Source: JBGSON01 sp041739085 | GTDB taxonomy: Bacteria > Patescibacteriota > Gracilibacteria > CAIRYL01 | Assembly: GCA_041739085.1 (NCBI GenBank) | Contig: JBGSON010000005.1 | Coordinates: 37,779-101,778, forward strand | Length of the DNA stretch: 64,000 nucleotides | Direction of reading: 5' to 3' | Shown here: positions 25,363 through 33,890 of the stretch, one piece after another | How the letters are laid out: every line of letters starts with the position of its first letter | How positions within the stretch are numbered: position 1 is the stretch's first letter | Position numbers and translations under genes: made by a program | Notes under the pieces: model-generated | What the model was told of the DNA's origin: nothing | The model's database searches: none | Seen by the model: the letters and a program-made list of their open reading frames with translations, nothing else

Positions 25363-26310
25363 TTACTTTTTGAGTGCCTCGCTCCCCCCGACGATCTCCA
25401 ATATTTCCTGAGTGATCCCCGCCTGCCTCATCTTGTTGTAATTTAAAACGAGGTCTTCGATGATATCTCCCGCCGCTTCCGTCGCATTCTTCATCGCGAC
25501 CATACGGGCGCTCTGTTCGGAAGCATAGCTTTCGAGGATCGCCTGATAGATCTGGATCTCTACGAATTTCGGCAGAAGTTCATCGAGGACCGTTCCCGGA
25601 TCAGGCTCAAAGAGATATTCGTATGGCCGGTCTTCCTCATGCACCTTCCCGATTTCTTTCAGGACTTCTTGCAGAGAGTCCATGATGTCCTTGCCGAGGG
25701 GAACGACTCTTTTTACGACTGTTTTTTGATTGAGAACGGAGATGAAATGGGTGTACACGACATAGACGCGCTGATAATTTCCCTCTCGGTACGCCTCAAG
25801 GATCGTCTTTGTGATAGGAGCCGTGTCGAGGAATGAGAGGCTCTCCCCGATATCGGAAAAATCAGCTGTGATATTCTGATGAAGCCGTAAGAGAGAATCC
25901 CTTCCTTTTTTCCCCAACGTGATGAGATCAAATACCGGTGCATCCTTTGGTTTCGCATCAGGATTCAGAATCTCGCTCTCATCTGGGACCTTTTTGCTCT
26001 CGATGAACTCGACTGCCTTCCGTATTGTATTTGCGTTCAAAGAACCGCAGAGGCCTTTGTTCGCCGTGATGACCAGGATGAGATACCGGTTTCCTTCTGA
26101 TTTCCGGAGAAGATAGTGATTGAAGTCCCCTACTTTTTCCGAAACCGTCGCGAGGATCTCGAGCGCCTTTTCTGCATAGGAACGGGTTTTGAGAGCCTGT
26201 TCCTGCGCTTTTCTCATTTTGCTGGCCGCGACCATCTGCATCGCTTTCGTGATCGATCGCGTGCTCTTGATGGACTTTATCCTGCGCCTGATATCAAGGC
26301 CTTTTGCCAT
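25363..26310 (-). CDS. atpG: ATP synthase gamma subunit
   Basis: Central rotating shaft of F1. The 315-residue product opens DIRRRIKSIKSTRSITKAMQMVAASKMRKAQ, has the conserved ITANKGLCGSLNANTI, and ends with the second coiled-coil strand MKNATEAAGDIIEDLVLNYNKMRQAGITQEILEIVGG. It is about 25 residues longer than most, mainly through an insertion near residues 100-115 (PDESEILNPDAKPKDAP). It sits between atpA and atpD with the standard order. Confidence 0.96.
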   Translation of the reverse strand: MAKGLDIRRRIKSIKSTRSITKAMQMVAASKMRKAQEQALKTRSYAEKALEILATVSEKVGDFNHYLLRKSEGNRYLILVITANKGLCGSLNANTIRKAVEFIESKKVPDESEILNPDAKPKDAPVFDLITLGKKGRDSLLRLHQNITADFSDIGESLSFLDTAPITKTILEAYREGNYQRVYVVYTHFISVLNQKTVVKRVVPLGKDIMDSLQEVLKEIGKVHEEDRPYEYLFEPDPGTVLDELLPKFVEIQIYQAILESYASEQSARMVAMKNATEAAGDIIEDLVLNYNKMRQAGITQEILEIVGGSEALKK

Positions 26311-26353
26311 AATGGGGTGATATGATGAATATGAGAGAGTCTTTCCGCGTCTG

Positions 26354-27859
26354 TTACATTTCCCCGAGGATCTTCTTCAATTCTTCCTCGATTTCGGGGG
26401 TGAATTGTTTCTCGTTTTTCAGCTTTTCCGAAAAAGCTTTATGGGTGGTATCGAGTCTTTCAAAAAGTTTTGCCTCGTATTCTGGCATTTTTGAGACCTC
26501 GACCGCATCCAGATGACCGTTCACTGCGGCATAGATGAGACACACCTGTTTCTCAAACGGGAGCGGGTCGTACTGCTTCTGCTTTAAGATCTCCACCAGC
26601 CTCTTCCCTCTTTCCAGCTTTCTCCGTGTCGTCTCATCGAGATCGGACCCGAACTGCGCGAATGCTTCAAGCTCCCGGAACTGTGCGAGATCAAGGCGGA
26701 GGCGCCCCGCGACTTTCTTCATCGCCTTCGTCTGCGCGGCGGAACCGACGCGGGAAACGGAGAGCCCTGCGTTGATCGCCGGTCGGATCCCTTTGTAGAA
26801 AAGATCGCCCTCGAGATAGATCTGCCCGTCGGTGATGGAGATGACATTTGTCGGGATGTAGGCGGAAACATCTCCCGCCTGGGTCTCGATGATGGGGAGT
26901 GCGGTGAGCGAACCTCCTCCGTGTTCCTTGCTCATTTTCGCAGCTCTCTCAAGAAGCCGGCTGTGGAGATAGAAGACATCCCCCGGATATGCTTCTCTGC
27001 CAGGCGGCCGTCGCAAAAGAAGCGACATCTCGCGGTAAGAGACCGCGTGCTTTGAGAGATCATCATACACAACAAGCGCTTCCTGTCCGTTGTCCATGAA
27101 ATACTCTCCGATCGCACATCCGGAATACGGAGCAATATAGTTGAGCGGAGCAGGGTCGGACGCTGTTGCGACGACGACGATCGTGTGATCCATCGCTCCC
27201 CTTTTCTGAAATTCAGCAACGATGCGGGCGACTTTTGATTCTCTCTGACCGATCGCGACATAGATACAGACAACTCCTGTTCCCTTCTGGTTGATGATCG
27301 TGTCGATCGCAATCGCTGATTTTCCCGTCTGGCGGTCTCCGATGATGAGCTCCCGCTGTCCGCGCCCGATCGGGATCATGCTATCGATCGCTTTTATTCC
27401 CGTCTGGAGCGGTGTGTCCACGGATTTTCTCGTGATGACGCCAGAGGCGATGCGTTCCACGGGATAGAATTGCTTCGTCTTAATCGGTCCTTTTCCGTCG
27501 AGCGGTTCTCCCACCGGATTCACGACGCGGCCGATCATTTCGTTCCCGACTGGGACCTGGAGCACCCGTCCCGTCCGTTTCACCGTCATCCCCTCATGAA
27601 TCGATTCATAGCTTCCGAGAACAACGACTCCGACATTATCTTCCTCAAGGTTCAATGCGAGACCGTAAATCCCCGTATCTCCGAACTCGACCATCTCCGA
27701 CATCATGACGTTCTTCAGTCCGTATATCCGGGCGGCGCCGTCTGCGGCTTCGAGGACATACCCGACTTCTTCGATCTGAGTGGAGAGATCTGCCCCTTCG
27801 ATCTGGCTTTTTATGGTCTCGAGGAGAACATTGAGCTTGTCTTTTGAATGCGTATCCAT
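26354..27859 (-). CDS. atpA: ATP synthase alpha subunit
   Basis: Non-catalytic nucleotide-binding subunit of F1. The 501-residue product has VLEAADGAARIYGLKNVM near the N-terminus, P-loop IGDRQTGKSAIAID, the segment ALVVYDDLSKHAVSYREMSLLLRRPPGREAYPGDVFYLHSRLLERAAK and VSRVGSAAQTKAMKKVAG. Family length is normal. The start is the ATG at 27857-27859, 39 bp after atpH. Confidence 0.98.
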   Translation of the reverse strand: MDTHSKDKLNVLLETIKSQIEGADLSTQIEEVGYVLEAADGAARIYGLKNVMMSEMVEFGDTGIYGLALNLEEDNVGVVVLGSYESIHEGMTVKRTGRVLQVPVGNEMIGRVVNPVGEPLDGKGPIKTKQFYPVERIASGVITRKSVDTPLQTGIKAIDSMIPIGRGQRELIIGDRQTGKSAIAIDTIINQKGTGVVCIYVAIGQRESKVARIVAEFQKRGAMDHTIVVVATASDPAPLNYIAPYSGCAIGEYFMDNGQEALVVYDDLSKHAVSYREMSLLLRRPPGREAYPGDVFYLHSRLLERAAKMSKEHGGGSLTALPIIETQAGDVSAYIPTNVISITDGQIYLEGDLFYKGIRPAINAGLSVSRVGSAAQTKAMKKVAGRLRLDLAQFRELEAFAQFGSDLDETTRRKLERGKRLVEILKQKQYDPLPFEKQVCLIYAAVNGHLDAVEVSKMPEYEAKLFERLDTTHKAFSEKLKNEKQFTPEIEEELKKILGEM

Positions 27860-27898
27860 GTGTGCGGATTAAATGGAGAAAACAAGAAAAAGTTAAAA

Positions 27899-28441
27899 TC
27901 AGCTGTGGAGTGTTTCTTTGAGTCTTTTCATCTTCCTTCCCATACTCGCGTCGATTGTATACCCCTGAAGGCTCATGATCATGCCGCCTTTGATGTCCGG
28001 CTGGATCTTTTCGGTCCATTGGACTTTGTTCTTTGAAAAGACTCTCTTGATGAGCTCCTCTCCCTTCTCCTTTTTTTCCGGTGTGAGCTTCTGTGCTGTC
28101 TCAACAAGGACATCGACGATCCCGAATGTATCTTCATACTTCTCCTTCAGATGTTTCACGATCTTTGGGAGGAGATGAAAAACTCTGCGTTGCAGGAGGA
28201 TCACGAGGAACCGGGATGTCTCCTTATCCATATCGAGCGTTTTCGACAGGGCGAGGATGAGCTTTTCTTTTGTCCCGAGGGGGATTTTCGGACTGTGCAT
28301 GATGTGCTTTACCATCGGTTCCGACTGGAAGAGATCATCGAGCGCATAAAGAGCCCCGAGAAGATGAGCGATCTCATTTTCCTCTCTTCTTTTGATGATT
28401 TCCCAAAAGCCGTTCGTGTACGTTTTACTCCTGATGATCAT
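27899..28441 (-). CDS. atpH: ATP synthase delta subunit
   Basis: Links F1 to the peripheral stalk. The 180-residue product has the helical N-terminal domain (NGFWEIIKRREENEIAHLLGALYALDDLFQ) and the conserved C-terminal segment EKIQPDIKGGMIMSLQGYTIDASMGRKMKRLKETL, typical of OSCP/delta. It follows atpF by 3 bp, so translation is likely coupled. Confidence 0.93.
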   Translation of the reverse strand: MIIRSKTYTNGFWEIIKRREENEIAHLLGALYALDDLFQSEPMVKHIMHSPKIPLGTKEKLILALSKTLDMDKETSRFLVILLQRRVFHLLPKIVKHLKEKYEDTFGIVDVLVETAQKLTPEKKEKGEELIKRVFSKNKVQWTEKIQPDIKGGMIMSLQGYTIDASMGRKMKRLKETLHS

Positions 28442-28444
28442 ATG

Positions 28445-28948
28445 TTATTTCGGCTGAAGTTCATGGAATGCTGCATCAATCATCATCTCCTTTGTCTTGT
28501 CATCCAGCTTTTCGGAAACGATCTTGTCGACGATGAGGAAGCTCGTTCTCACGATATAATCCTTGATCTCCTCCATCATCTTTTCCTTTTCACGGGCGAT
28601 TTCCTCCTTTGCGCGAAGCGTCAGATCAGAGATTTCTTTACTCGTCTTCACGAGGATTTCATTTCTCGCATTTTCTCCAACGTCCTTTGCTTCCGCAATG
28701 ATCTGAGTCGCTTGTTCTCTTCCTTCATGAAGCCGTTTCTCGATCTCCGCTTCAAGCTTCTGGGTCCTCTCTTCAATCCCCTTCGCCTGTTCCAGGCTTT
28801 TCTCGATGCGGTCTCTTCGCTGATCGAGGATCCGGAGAATCGGCTTATACGCAACGAGGTAGAGCACCGTCACGATGATGCCGAAGTTGATGATCTGAGC
28901 GATGAGGAGGTGCGGCTGAATGCCGAACTGTGTGAAGAGCTGATCCAT
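28445..28948 (-). CDS. atpF: ATP synthase b subunit
   Basis: Peripheral stalk of the FoF1 complex. The 167-residue product has one N-terminal membrane helix (LIAQIINFGIIVTVLYLVAYKPI) followed by a long charged coiled coil (residues 35-140) with ILDQRRDRIEKSLEQA and ARNEILVKTSKEI. Only one b gene is present in this operon. Confidence 0.95.
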   Translation of the reverse strand: MDQLFTQFGIQPHLLIAQIINFGIIVTVLYLVAYKPILRILDQRRDRIEKSLEQAKGIEERTQKLEAEIEKRLHEGREQATQIIAEAKDVGENARNEILVKTSKEISDLTLRAKEEIAREKEKMMEEIKDYIVRTSFLIVDKIVSEKLDDKTKEMMIDAAFHELQPK

Positions 28949-29055
28949 AGGAATGAATTGATGGATGAAAATTCCTTAATGCGGTCCCCGCCGAAGCGGA
29001 CACTTCTGTGTCTCTCTGAGGAAAAATCTGATGAGAAGCTTCCCCTCTCTGGAGA

Positions 29056-29271
29056 TTACACGAATTTGAGAACGAAAGAGACGACGAGGGCGTAGATGGC
29101 GATCGCTTCCGCGAAAGCAAGTCCGAGGATCATGTTCCCCTGAACGTTCTTTGCGGCTTCGGGATTGCGGCCGATCGCGCTTAATGCTGTGGAAGCAATC
29201 CAACCGATTGCAATGGCGGGACCAATAGCCGCTGCGACCATGATACCCATGATGGCGAGTTCCTTTGTCAT
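29056..29271 (-). CDS. atpE: ATP synthase c subunit (proton type)
   Basis: Forms the rotor ring of Fo. The 71-residue product has two membrane helices joined by the polar loop GRNPEAAKNVQG. The ion-carrying acid is Glu55 in LAFAEAIAIYALVV. The helix-1 Gln of sodium-binding rings is replaced by Ile (GPAIAIG), and no Ser/Thr follows Glu55, so a proton is the predicted ion. The 107 bp between this gene and atpF, and the 30 bp to atpB, hold nothing else. Confidence 0.96.
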   Translation of the reverse strand: MTKELAIMGIMVAAAIGPAIAIGWIASTALSAIGRNPEAAKNVQGNMILGLAFAEAIAIYALVVSFVLKFV

Positions 29272-29301
29272 AGAAAATGAAAAAAAAGAAATAAAAAAGA
29301 A

Positions 29302-30192
29302 TTATGAATGGTCATGAGAGACCGAGACGTTGACGAAGACAAGGGTGAGCATGGAGAAGATGAGCGCCTGAATGAACCCGGCAAACATTTCAATCCCCAT
29401 AAAAGGGATCGGCGCGATATACGGGACGAGGGAGGAGATGACGATAAGGAGGACATCGCCGGCAAAAATATTCCCGAAGAGACGGAAGGAGAATGAGAAA
29501 ATCTTTACGATTTCACTGATGATCTCGAGAAGCCCCACGAAAAAGAGGATGACGCTACTGAAATTGAAGAATTTGCCGATGTAGTTTTTAAATCCGACAC
29601 TCCTGATCGTAATGATCTGGATGAACATGACGGAGACAAGGGCGATCGCGAGCGTCATGTTGAGATCGCTGTTCGCTGAACGGAGGAGCGGGACAAAGAC
29701 CATCTCCGGTTCTCCCTCATGCCCTCCCTCAGGAGCTTCGCCATGTTCTCCTCCCTCCGCTTCTTTATTTCCCTCCCCTTCGATAGCTTCTTCATTGTGC
29801 GCTCCTGCTGCCTCTTCCGACACCACATGTTCTGAAGTTTCTCCTGAATCTTCCGTATGATGTTTCGGCTCATAGAACCCGATCGCCCCGAATCCCGGAA
29901 AGAGTCCGAACCAGTTATTGAGGATGATAAAAAAGAAAAAAGTGACGACGATGCTGAAGATCTGTTGTGCAACGCGTCCTCTCCCGACGACCCCCTCGAT
30001 GACGCTCATGAACCCGTCGACGATCATTTCGATAAAATTGTAGAATCTGCTCTTGAGGTCATACCGGCTCTTCTTGATGAAAAGAGCGATCACCATGAGG
30101 AAGAGCATCACGCAAGTCGATGCCACCAGTGTATTGGTGACCGTAAGTCCTCCGATTTCCCCGATTTTTTCTGCTTTGAGGAGAATTTCCAT
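29302..30192 (-). CDS. atpB: ATP synthase a subunit with a His/Glu-rich insertion
   Basis: Proton-channel subunit of Fo. The 296-residue product has the membrane helices of the family, ILNNWFGLFPGF, the key arginine helix in FVGLLEIISEIVKIFSFSFRLFGNIFAGDVLL and the C-terminal FAGFIQALIFSMLTLVFVNV. Between GFYEPK and VFVPLLRSANSDLN lies an extra acidic segment of about 54 residues (110-164) with 18 Glu/Asp and 6 His. In the family this loop is short, so the insert is unusual; it would face the outside. The gene starts at the ATG 30190-30192. Confidence 0.95.
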   Translation of the reverse strand: MEILLKAEKIGEIGGLTVTNTLVASTCVMLFLMVIALFIKKSRYDLKSRFYNFIEMIVDGFMSVIEGVVGRGRVAQQIFSIVVTFFFFIILNNWFGLFPGFGAIGFYEPKHHTEDSGETSEHVVSEEAAGAHNEEAIEGEGNKEAEGGEHGEAPEGGHEGEPEMVFVPLLRSANSDLNMTLAIALVSVMFIQIITIRSVGFKNYIGKFFNFSSVILFFVGLLEIISEIVKIFSFSFRLFGNIFAGDVLLIVISSLVPYIAPIPFMGIEMFAGFIQALIFSMLTLVFVNVSVSHDHS

Positions 30193-30232
30193 GCGACAGA
30201 GAAGGAGATGAAAAAATAGTCAGGACAATGCT

Positions 30233-30502
30233 TCACCCTTTTTTCTTTGGTGAAGAAATCCCGAGCGAAAAGAAAATATCACGGATCCGCACATAAAGCC
30301 CGATACCGGAGACGAAAATCCCCGATCCGAGTCCCATGAGGATGAAAAGCGGGGTCGTGCCGAGCCTCTGATCGAGCCAGATGCCGCCGAGGATAAAAAC
30401 GAGCAGAGGGATCGCCAGAATAAGCCCAAACTGCATCCCGACTTGCAGCAGATTGATATCGCTTGCTCCTGGCTTTTTCGATGATTCCGGTTTTTTCCCC
30501 AT
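30233..30502 (-). CDS. AtpZ/AtpI-type ATP synthase accessory membrane protein
   Basis: First gene of the ATP synthase operon. The 89-residue product has two membrane helices, VGMQFGLILAIPLLVFILGGIWLDQRLG and PLFILMGLGSGIFVSGIGLYVRI, the pattern of the AtpZ/AtpI (ATPase gene 1) family that helps assemble the c ring or carries ions. The start is the ATG at 30500-30502 (MGKKPESSKK), about 34 bases after the predicted transcription start. Confidence 0.8.
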   Translation of the reverse strand: MGKKPESSKKPGASDINLLQVGMQFGLILAIPLLVFILGGIWLDQRLGTTPLFILMGLGSGIFVSGIGLYVRIRDIFFSLGISSPKKKG

Positions 30503-30537
30503 TGTTTTACCCGTGGCGATATGTACAAATTGAAGCC

Positions 30538-30571
30538 GGGTATATATACCCTGAAATAAGTGACAAATCAA
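30538..30571 (-). promoter_or_regulatory. ATP synthase operon promoter with a palindrome over the -10
   Basis: On the minus strand TTGATT (30566-30571), a 17-bp spacer and TATATA (30543-30548) precede atpZ. The -10 lies inside a perfect 14-base palindrome, GGGTATATATACCC (30538-30551), which could be a protein-binding site. Confidence 0.65.
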
Positions 30572-30628
30572 TACTTTTTGTTTTCAAATTTTTCTCATAT
30601 TCAGGCTTTCTCTCATGCGGAAGAGGAA

Positions 30629-30660
30629 TAAGCACAAAGCACAAAAAACAAAGCACAAAA
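30629..30660. repeat. AGCACAAA direct repeat
   Basis: GCACAAA occurs three times between 30629 and 30660, in the same sequence family as the repeat at 16931-16963. The surrounding 30572-30730 stretch shows no gene. Confidence 0.45.
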
Positions 30661-30730
30661 AAAGAAAACTCTTTTATTATTTAACTTGAACACTTGCTCT
30701 CTTGCCAACTTGCGAACTTTCCTTCCGGTG

Positions 30731-30759
30731 TTGATTTTTCTCATCCAACTCAGTAGTAT
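30731..30759 (+). promoter_or_regulatory. Promoter of tRNA-Gln
   Basis: TTGATT (30731-30736), a 17-bp spacer and TAGTAT (30754-30759), about 50 bases before the tRNA. Confidence 0.5.
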
Positions 30760-30810
30760 AGCACGCGTTTCTCCATGGGACTTTCTCTCTCATGGATGCT
30801 GAGTAACTCA

Positions 30811-30885
<75 letters not shown>

Positions 30886-31080
30886 ACCAAGAAATAAGCT
30901 ATGAAAAAATGCGAATCATTTTTGAGTAAGTTATTTCAGGTGTCCCTGCGGAGGCGGCGACCTCTAGATGAGAACCGGGTTCAGCGAGGAACTCCGAAAT
31001 TTGCTTTGTGGGGAGTCTGAGAATGAACAAAGCAAGCACATCATGTCCGGTCATCTTCCAGAAAAATACTCCGTGTGCGT

Positions 31081-31677
31081 TCACATAATCAAAGACAGTA
31101 TGGTGTTTCGAAGCATGACATTCAACGAATCGAAACGATCCGCAATTGTATTCTTCGCACATTCGTTCCGAGGTTCTCTTCCAGATGGAGAGACTGCCCC
31201 TTCATGTTTTTGATGCTGGGTTCTGGTCATGGGCATCCGGAATATCTGCATCATTTCCGGAAGATGGTCATTCCACCATCTGTCATACTCGAGATAGGGA
31301 GAATCCCAGTCGCGAAAAAAATTCCCCATTCGGAATTCATCACCAAGAATTGCAGAAAGTTTCTGAGAGATGTCTACGAGGAGAGGAATATCGGCGGGGA
31401 AATCCGGATCTTCTCCCTCTTGAAGAGGAATAAGGACAAACGCCACGACACGTTCAGCATTCGCCCGGGACTGGACGATATTTGTTTCGATCGCGTGCAG
31501 ACCGCCATTCCCGATTCTGAGATGGAGACTGGTCCTGAGGTAATGGAGATGAGTGTCAGGAGATCTCATCCCTACTGGCTGGATGTTCCACCGGCCGCTT
31601 GCCTGAAACTTTGACCGGACGAGTGTCAGATTTTCCGGGAGAATGCTTTCCTGCGGATTTTTTCCTTCGCGACCCAT
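31081..31677 (-). CDS. Hypothetical protein (198 residues), possibly frameshifted near its end
   Basis: The family is not recognised. The ATG at 31675-31677 follows a good minus-strand promoter. Visible features are SPDTHLHYLRTSLHLRIGNGGLH in the N-terminal part and a middle region with ADIPLLVDISQKLSAILG and SPYLEYDRWWNDHLPEM. The final 40 residues look less protein-like. A second minus-strand frame (30899-31162) overlaps the last part and reads CGSFRFVECHASKHHTVFDYV, so a frameshift may separate two halves of one gene, or two small genes overlap. Confidence 0.55.
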   Translation of the reverse strand: MGREGKNPQESILPENLTLVRSKFQASGRWNIQPVGMRSPDTHLHYLRTSLHLRIGNGGLHAIETNIVQSRANAERVVAFVLIPLQEGEDPDFPADIPLLVDISQKLSAILGDEFRMGNFFRDWDSPYLEYDRWWNDHLPEMMQIFRMPMTRTQHQKHEGAVSPSGREPRNECAKNTIADRFDSLNVMLRNTILSLIM

Positions 31678-31698
31678 GCACGGTTCAAAAAGGAGGGC

Positions 31699-31727
31699 AT
31701 TGTAAAATAGAACTGGTGAAATATCAA
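31699..31727 (-). promoter_or_regulatory. Promoter for the 31081-31677 gene
   Basis: On the minus strand TTGATA (31722-31727), a 17-bp spacer and TACAAT (31699-31704), each five of six. The start site would be near 31692, 15 bases before the ATG. The remaining 31728-31888 shows no gene. Confidence 0.6.
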
Positions 31728-31889
31728 TGGTTTGAAACTGAAAACGTCATAATCCAATTGCTTTGAATTGCATCCAAAGAGATTGTACGGGAGTCATTCA
31801 AAGACAGGTGTTTTCAGCAAAAATAGATGCGTAGAAATGCGACTGTTTTGGTCTCCCACCATTGCTATAGAGCGAAGATGCAAATATTC

Positions 31890-31918
31890 TTGACTATGGT
31901 ACGATTGTACCATATGCT
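31890..31918 (+). promoter_or_regulatory. LexA-type operator and promoter of the SOS-like triad
   Basis: TTGACT (31890-31895) and TATGCT (31913-31918) are 17 bp apart. The spacer is filled by a perfect palindrome with 8-bp arms, TATGGTAC / GTACCATA, around GATT (31895-31914). A repressor bound here would block polymerase, which fits autoregulation by the LexA-like protein encoded 20 bp downstream. A TATAAT at 31924-31929 may be an alternative -10. Confidence 0.7.
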
Positions 31919-31937
31919 TCATGTATAATGATTTTTT

Positions 31938-32519
31938 ATGCCCTACACAAAAAAACTCCTCCTTCAGATCAAACAGTTGAAAAGGTTCTTCTTGGAAAAC
32001 AAACGCATGCCAAGTTATAGGGAATTGGGAGCGCTCATCCATGTGAACTCCTTATCCGCCGTACAATATCTCATCCAACGTCTTTCCATGCTTGGAGTGG
32101 TGCAAAAAGACAGTCTGGGAAAACTTATTCCCGGTCGTCTGTTTAATCCGGTCAAAGTGTTAGGAACTGTACGGGCCGGATTCCCCTCTCCCGCGGAAGA
32201 AGAGAATGTCGATACGATCTCTCTTGATGATTGGCTGATCGAGAACAAAGAATCCACTTTCATGCTCAAGGTGTCAGGGGATTCGATGATCGATGCAGGG
32301 ATCCTTCCGGGCGATATGGTCATTTTGGACAAAGGAAAAAATCCAAAAATCGGCGATGTGGTCGTGGCGGAAGTCGACCGGGAATGGACCATAAAATATT
32401 TTGAAAAGAGAGGGGAAGAGATCGTTCTCACCCCTGCAAACAAAAAATACCCCCTGATCCATCCAAAGGAAGAGTTGCGCATTGCCGGAGTCGTCACCGC
32501 TGTTGTCCGAAAATATTAA
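31938..32519 (+). CDS. LexA-like self-cleaving repressor
   Basis: A 193-residue S24-family repressor. The N-terminal winged helix (PSYRELGALIHVNSLSAVQYLIQRLSMLG) resembles the LexA DNA-binding domain. The cleavage site is Ala80-Gly81 (TVRAGFPSP), and the catalytic pair is Ser116 (SGDSM) and Lys153 (WTIKYF), all intact. It would cut itself when RecA is activated, freeing the operator just upstream. The next gene, a Y-family polymerase, starts 11 bp after it. Whether this is the global LexA or a local repressor cannot be told here. Confidence 0.9.
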   Translation: MPYTKKLLLQIKQLKRFFLENKRMPSYRELGALIHVNSLSAVQYLIQRLSMLGVVQKDSLGKLIPGRLFNPVKVLGTVRAGFPSPAEEENVDTISLDDWLIENKESTFMLKVSGDSMIDAGILPGDMVILDKGKNPKIGDVVVAEVDREWTIKYFEKRGEEIVLTPANKKYPLIHPKEELRIAGVVTAVVRKY

Positions 32520-32530
32520 ACAAGCACCGC

Positions 32531-33850
32531 ATGAGAAAGATAGAATTCCTTGGCTCCTGGCCAAAGGCGATCGTCCATCTCGACGGAGACGCCTTCTTCG
32601 CCTCCTGCGAACAGGCTGTCCATCCGGAATACAGGGGAAAGCCGGTGGTCACGGGAAAAGAGCGGGGAATCGTGGCTGCGGCGAGCTATGAAGCAAAACG
32701 CCTGGGAATATCCCGGGGCGTATCGCTCTGGGATGTGAAAAGGATCTGCCCCGATGCCATCATCGTCCCTTCCGATTATGAGACCTACAGTCTCTTTTCC
32801 AAACGCATGTTTGCGATCATGCGGCGCTTCTCTCCTGTTGTGGAGGAATATTCTATCGATGAAGGATTCGTGGATCTCACGGGATTGCAGCGGCCTTTTC
32901 ACGCCTCGTATGAAGGGATCGCCAGGCAGATGAAGCAGACGGTCGAAAAAGAACTCGGCATCACTGTTTCCGTAGGATTGAGCGTATCCAAAGTACTCGC
33001 AAAGATCGGGTCAAAGTGGAAAAAACCATCCGGGTTTGTCTCTCTTCCCACCACTGCCATTTTTGATTATTTGGCAAAAACCCCCGTGGAGAAAATATGG
33101 GGCATCGGGGAAAAAACTGCTGCGTATTGCGAGAAACTTGGGATACAAACCGCGCTGCAATTTGCAGAAAAAAATGAAGACTATATCAAAAAGCACTTCA
33201 TCAAACCCCAATATGAGATCTGGCAGGAGCTGAACGGATATTCTGTCTATTCCGTGACAGCGGAAGAAAAAACAGACTATGCCTCGATCAGTAAGACCAA
33301 AACGTTCACACCACCGTCCAAGGAAAAAGCCTTCGTCTATGCCCAGCTCATCAAGAACCTGGAAAATGCCTGCATCAAAGCACGACGCCACCATCTTGTT
33401 GCGGGGAAGGTCGTCGCCTTCCTGAAGACCCAGGAGTATTCTTATTCGGGCCTGGAGGCGACTTTAAACCGCCTCTCCTCTTTTCCGATGGATATTGCCC
33501 CTCTGGCAAAAGAAATGTTTGAGAAGATTTTTGAAGAAAATGTTCCGTATCGGGCTACGGGCATCGTCCTCGTTGATCTTCAGCCGGAAGGCAATGTGCA
33601 GATGTCTCTCTTCGAATCGCCCCTCAGGGTAAGCAGACTGCAGCGTCTTTACCAGGCGATCGATACGCTGGCTCAAAAAATGGGAAAGCATACCGTATTT
33701 TTGGGAGCGACCGCGCATGCTCATAAAATCCCTCAGCATATACTGGAGAGAGGTGATGTTCCCGTGAGAAAGCTGAACCGGCTCGATGGCGAGACCATAA
33801 GGAAGCATCTCTCCATCCCTATGCTCATGAACAAGGGCACGCAAAGGTGA
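32531..33850 (+). CDS. Y-family DNA polymerase (DinB/UmuC type)
   Basis: Translesion DNA polymerase of 439 residues. The palm motifs are IVHLDGDAFFASCEQAVHPEYRGKPVV (Asp18, first metal ligand) and VEEYSIDEGFVDLTGL (second acid pair). The helix-hairpin-helix LAKTPVEKIWGIGEKTAAYCEKLGI and the little-finger domain follow. QMSLFE near residue 357 fits a beta-clamp binding peptide. It lies in one transcript with the LexA-like gene and the SRAP gene. DinB (Pol IV) and UmuC (Pol V) are hard to separate by eye; the LexA neighbour slightly favours a UmuDC-like role. Confidence 0.92.
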   Translation: MRKIEFLGSWPKAIVHLDGDAFFASCEQAVHPEYRGKPVVTGKERGIVAAASYEAKRLGISRGVSLWDVKRICPDAIIVPSDYETYSLFSKRMFAIMRRFSPVVEEYSIDEGFVDLTGLQRPFHASYEGIARQMKQTVEKELGITVSVGLSVSKVLAKIGSKWKKPSGFVSLPTTAIFDYLAKTPVEKIWGIGEKTAAYCEKLGIQTALQFAEKNEDYIKKHFIKPQYEIWQELNGYSVYSVTAEEKTDYASISKTKTFTPPSKEKAFVYAQLIKNLENACIKARRHHLVAGKVVAFLKTQEYSYSGLEATLNRLSSFPMDIAPLAKEMFEKIFEENVPYRATGIVLVDLQPEGNVQMSLFESPLRVSRLQRLYQAIDTLAQKMGKHTVFLGATAHAHKIPQHILERGDVPVRKLNRLDGETIRKHLSIPMLMNKGTQR

Positions 33851-33854
33851 TACA

Positions 33855-33884
33855 ATCCTCATGCATCCTCATGCATCCTCATGC
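33855..33884 (+). repeat. Three tandem copies of a 10-base unit
   Basis: ATCCTCATGC is repeated three times in the 40-bp gap between the polymerase stop and the SRAP start. Each copy carries an ATG; the first two are in the SRAP frame or near it. It may be slippage-prone and alter the distance to the SRAP start at 33891. Confidence 0.7.
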
Positions 33885-33890
33885 CAACCT

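Noticed and set aside
28151..29095. 314-residue open frame on the plus strand
   Set aside because: It covers atpH and atpF on the other strand and has no domain-like sequence.
33855..33884. CRISPR array
   Set aside because: Three contiguous 10-bp units with no spacers, and no cas genes in the window.
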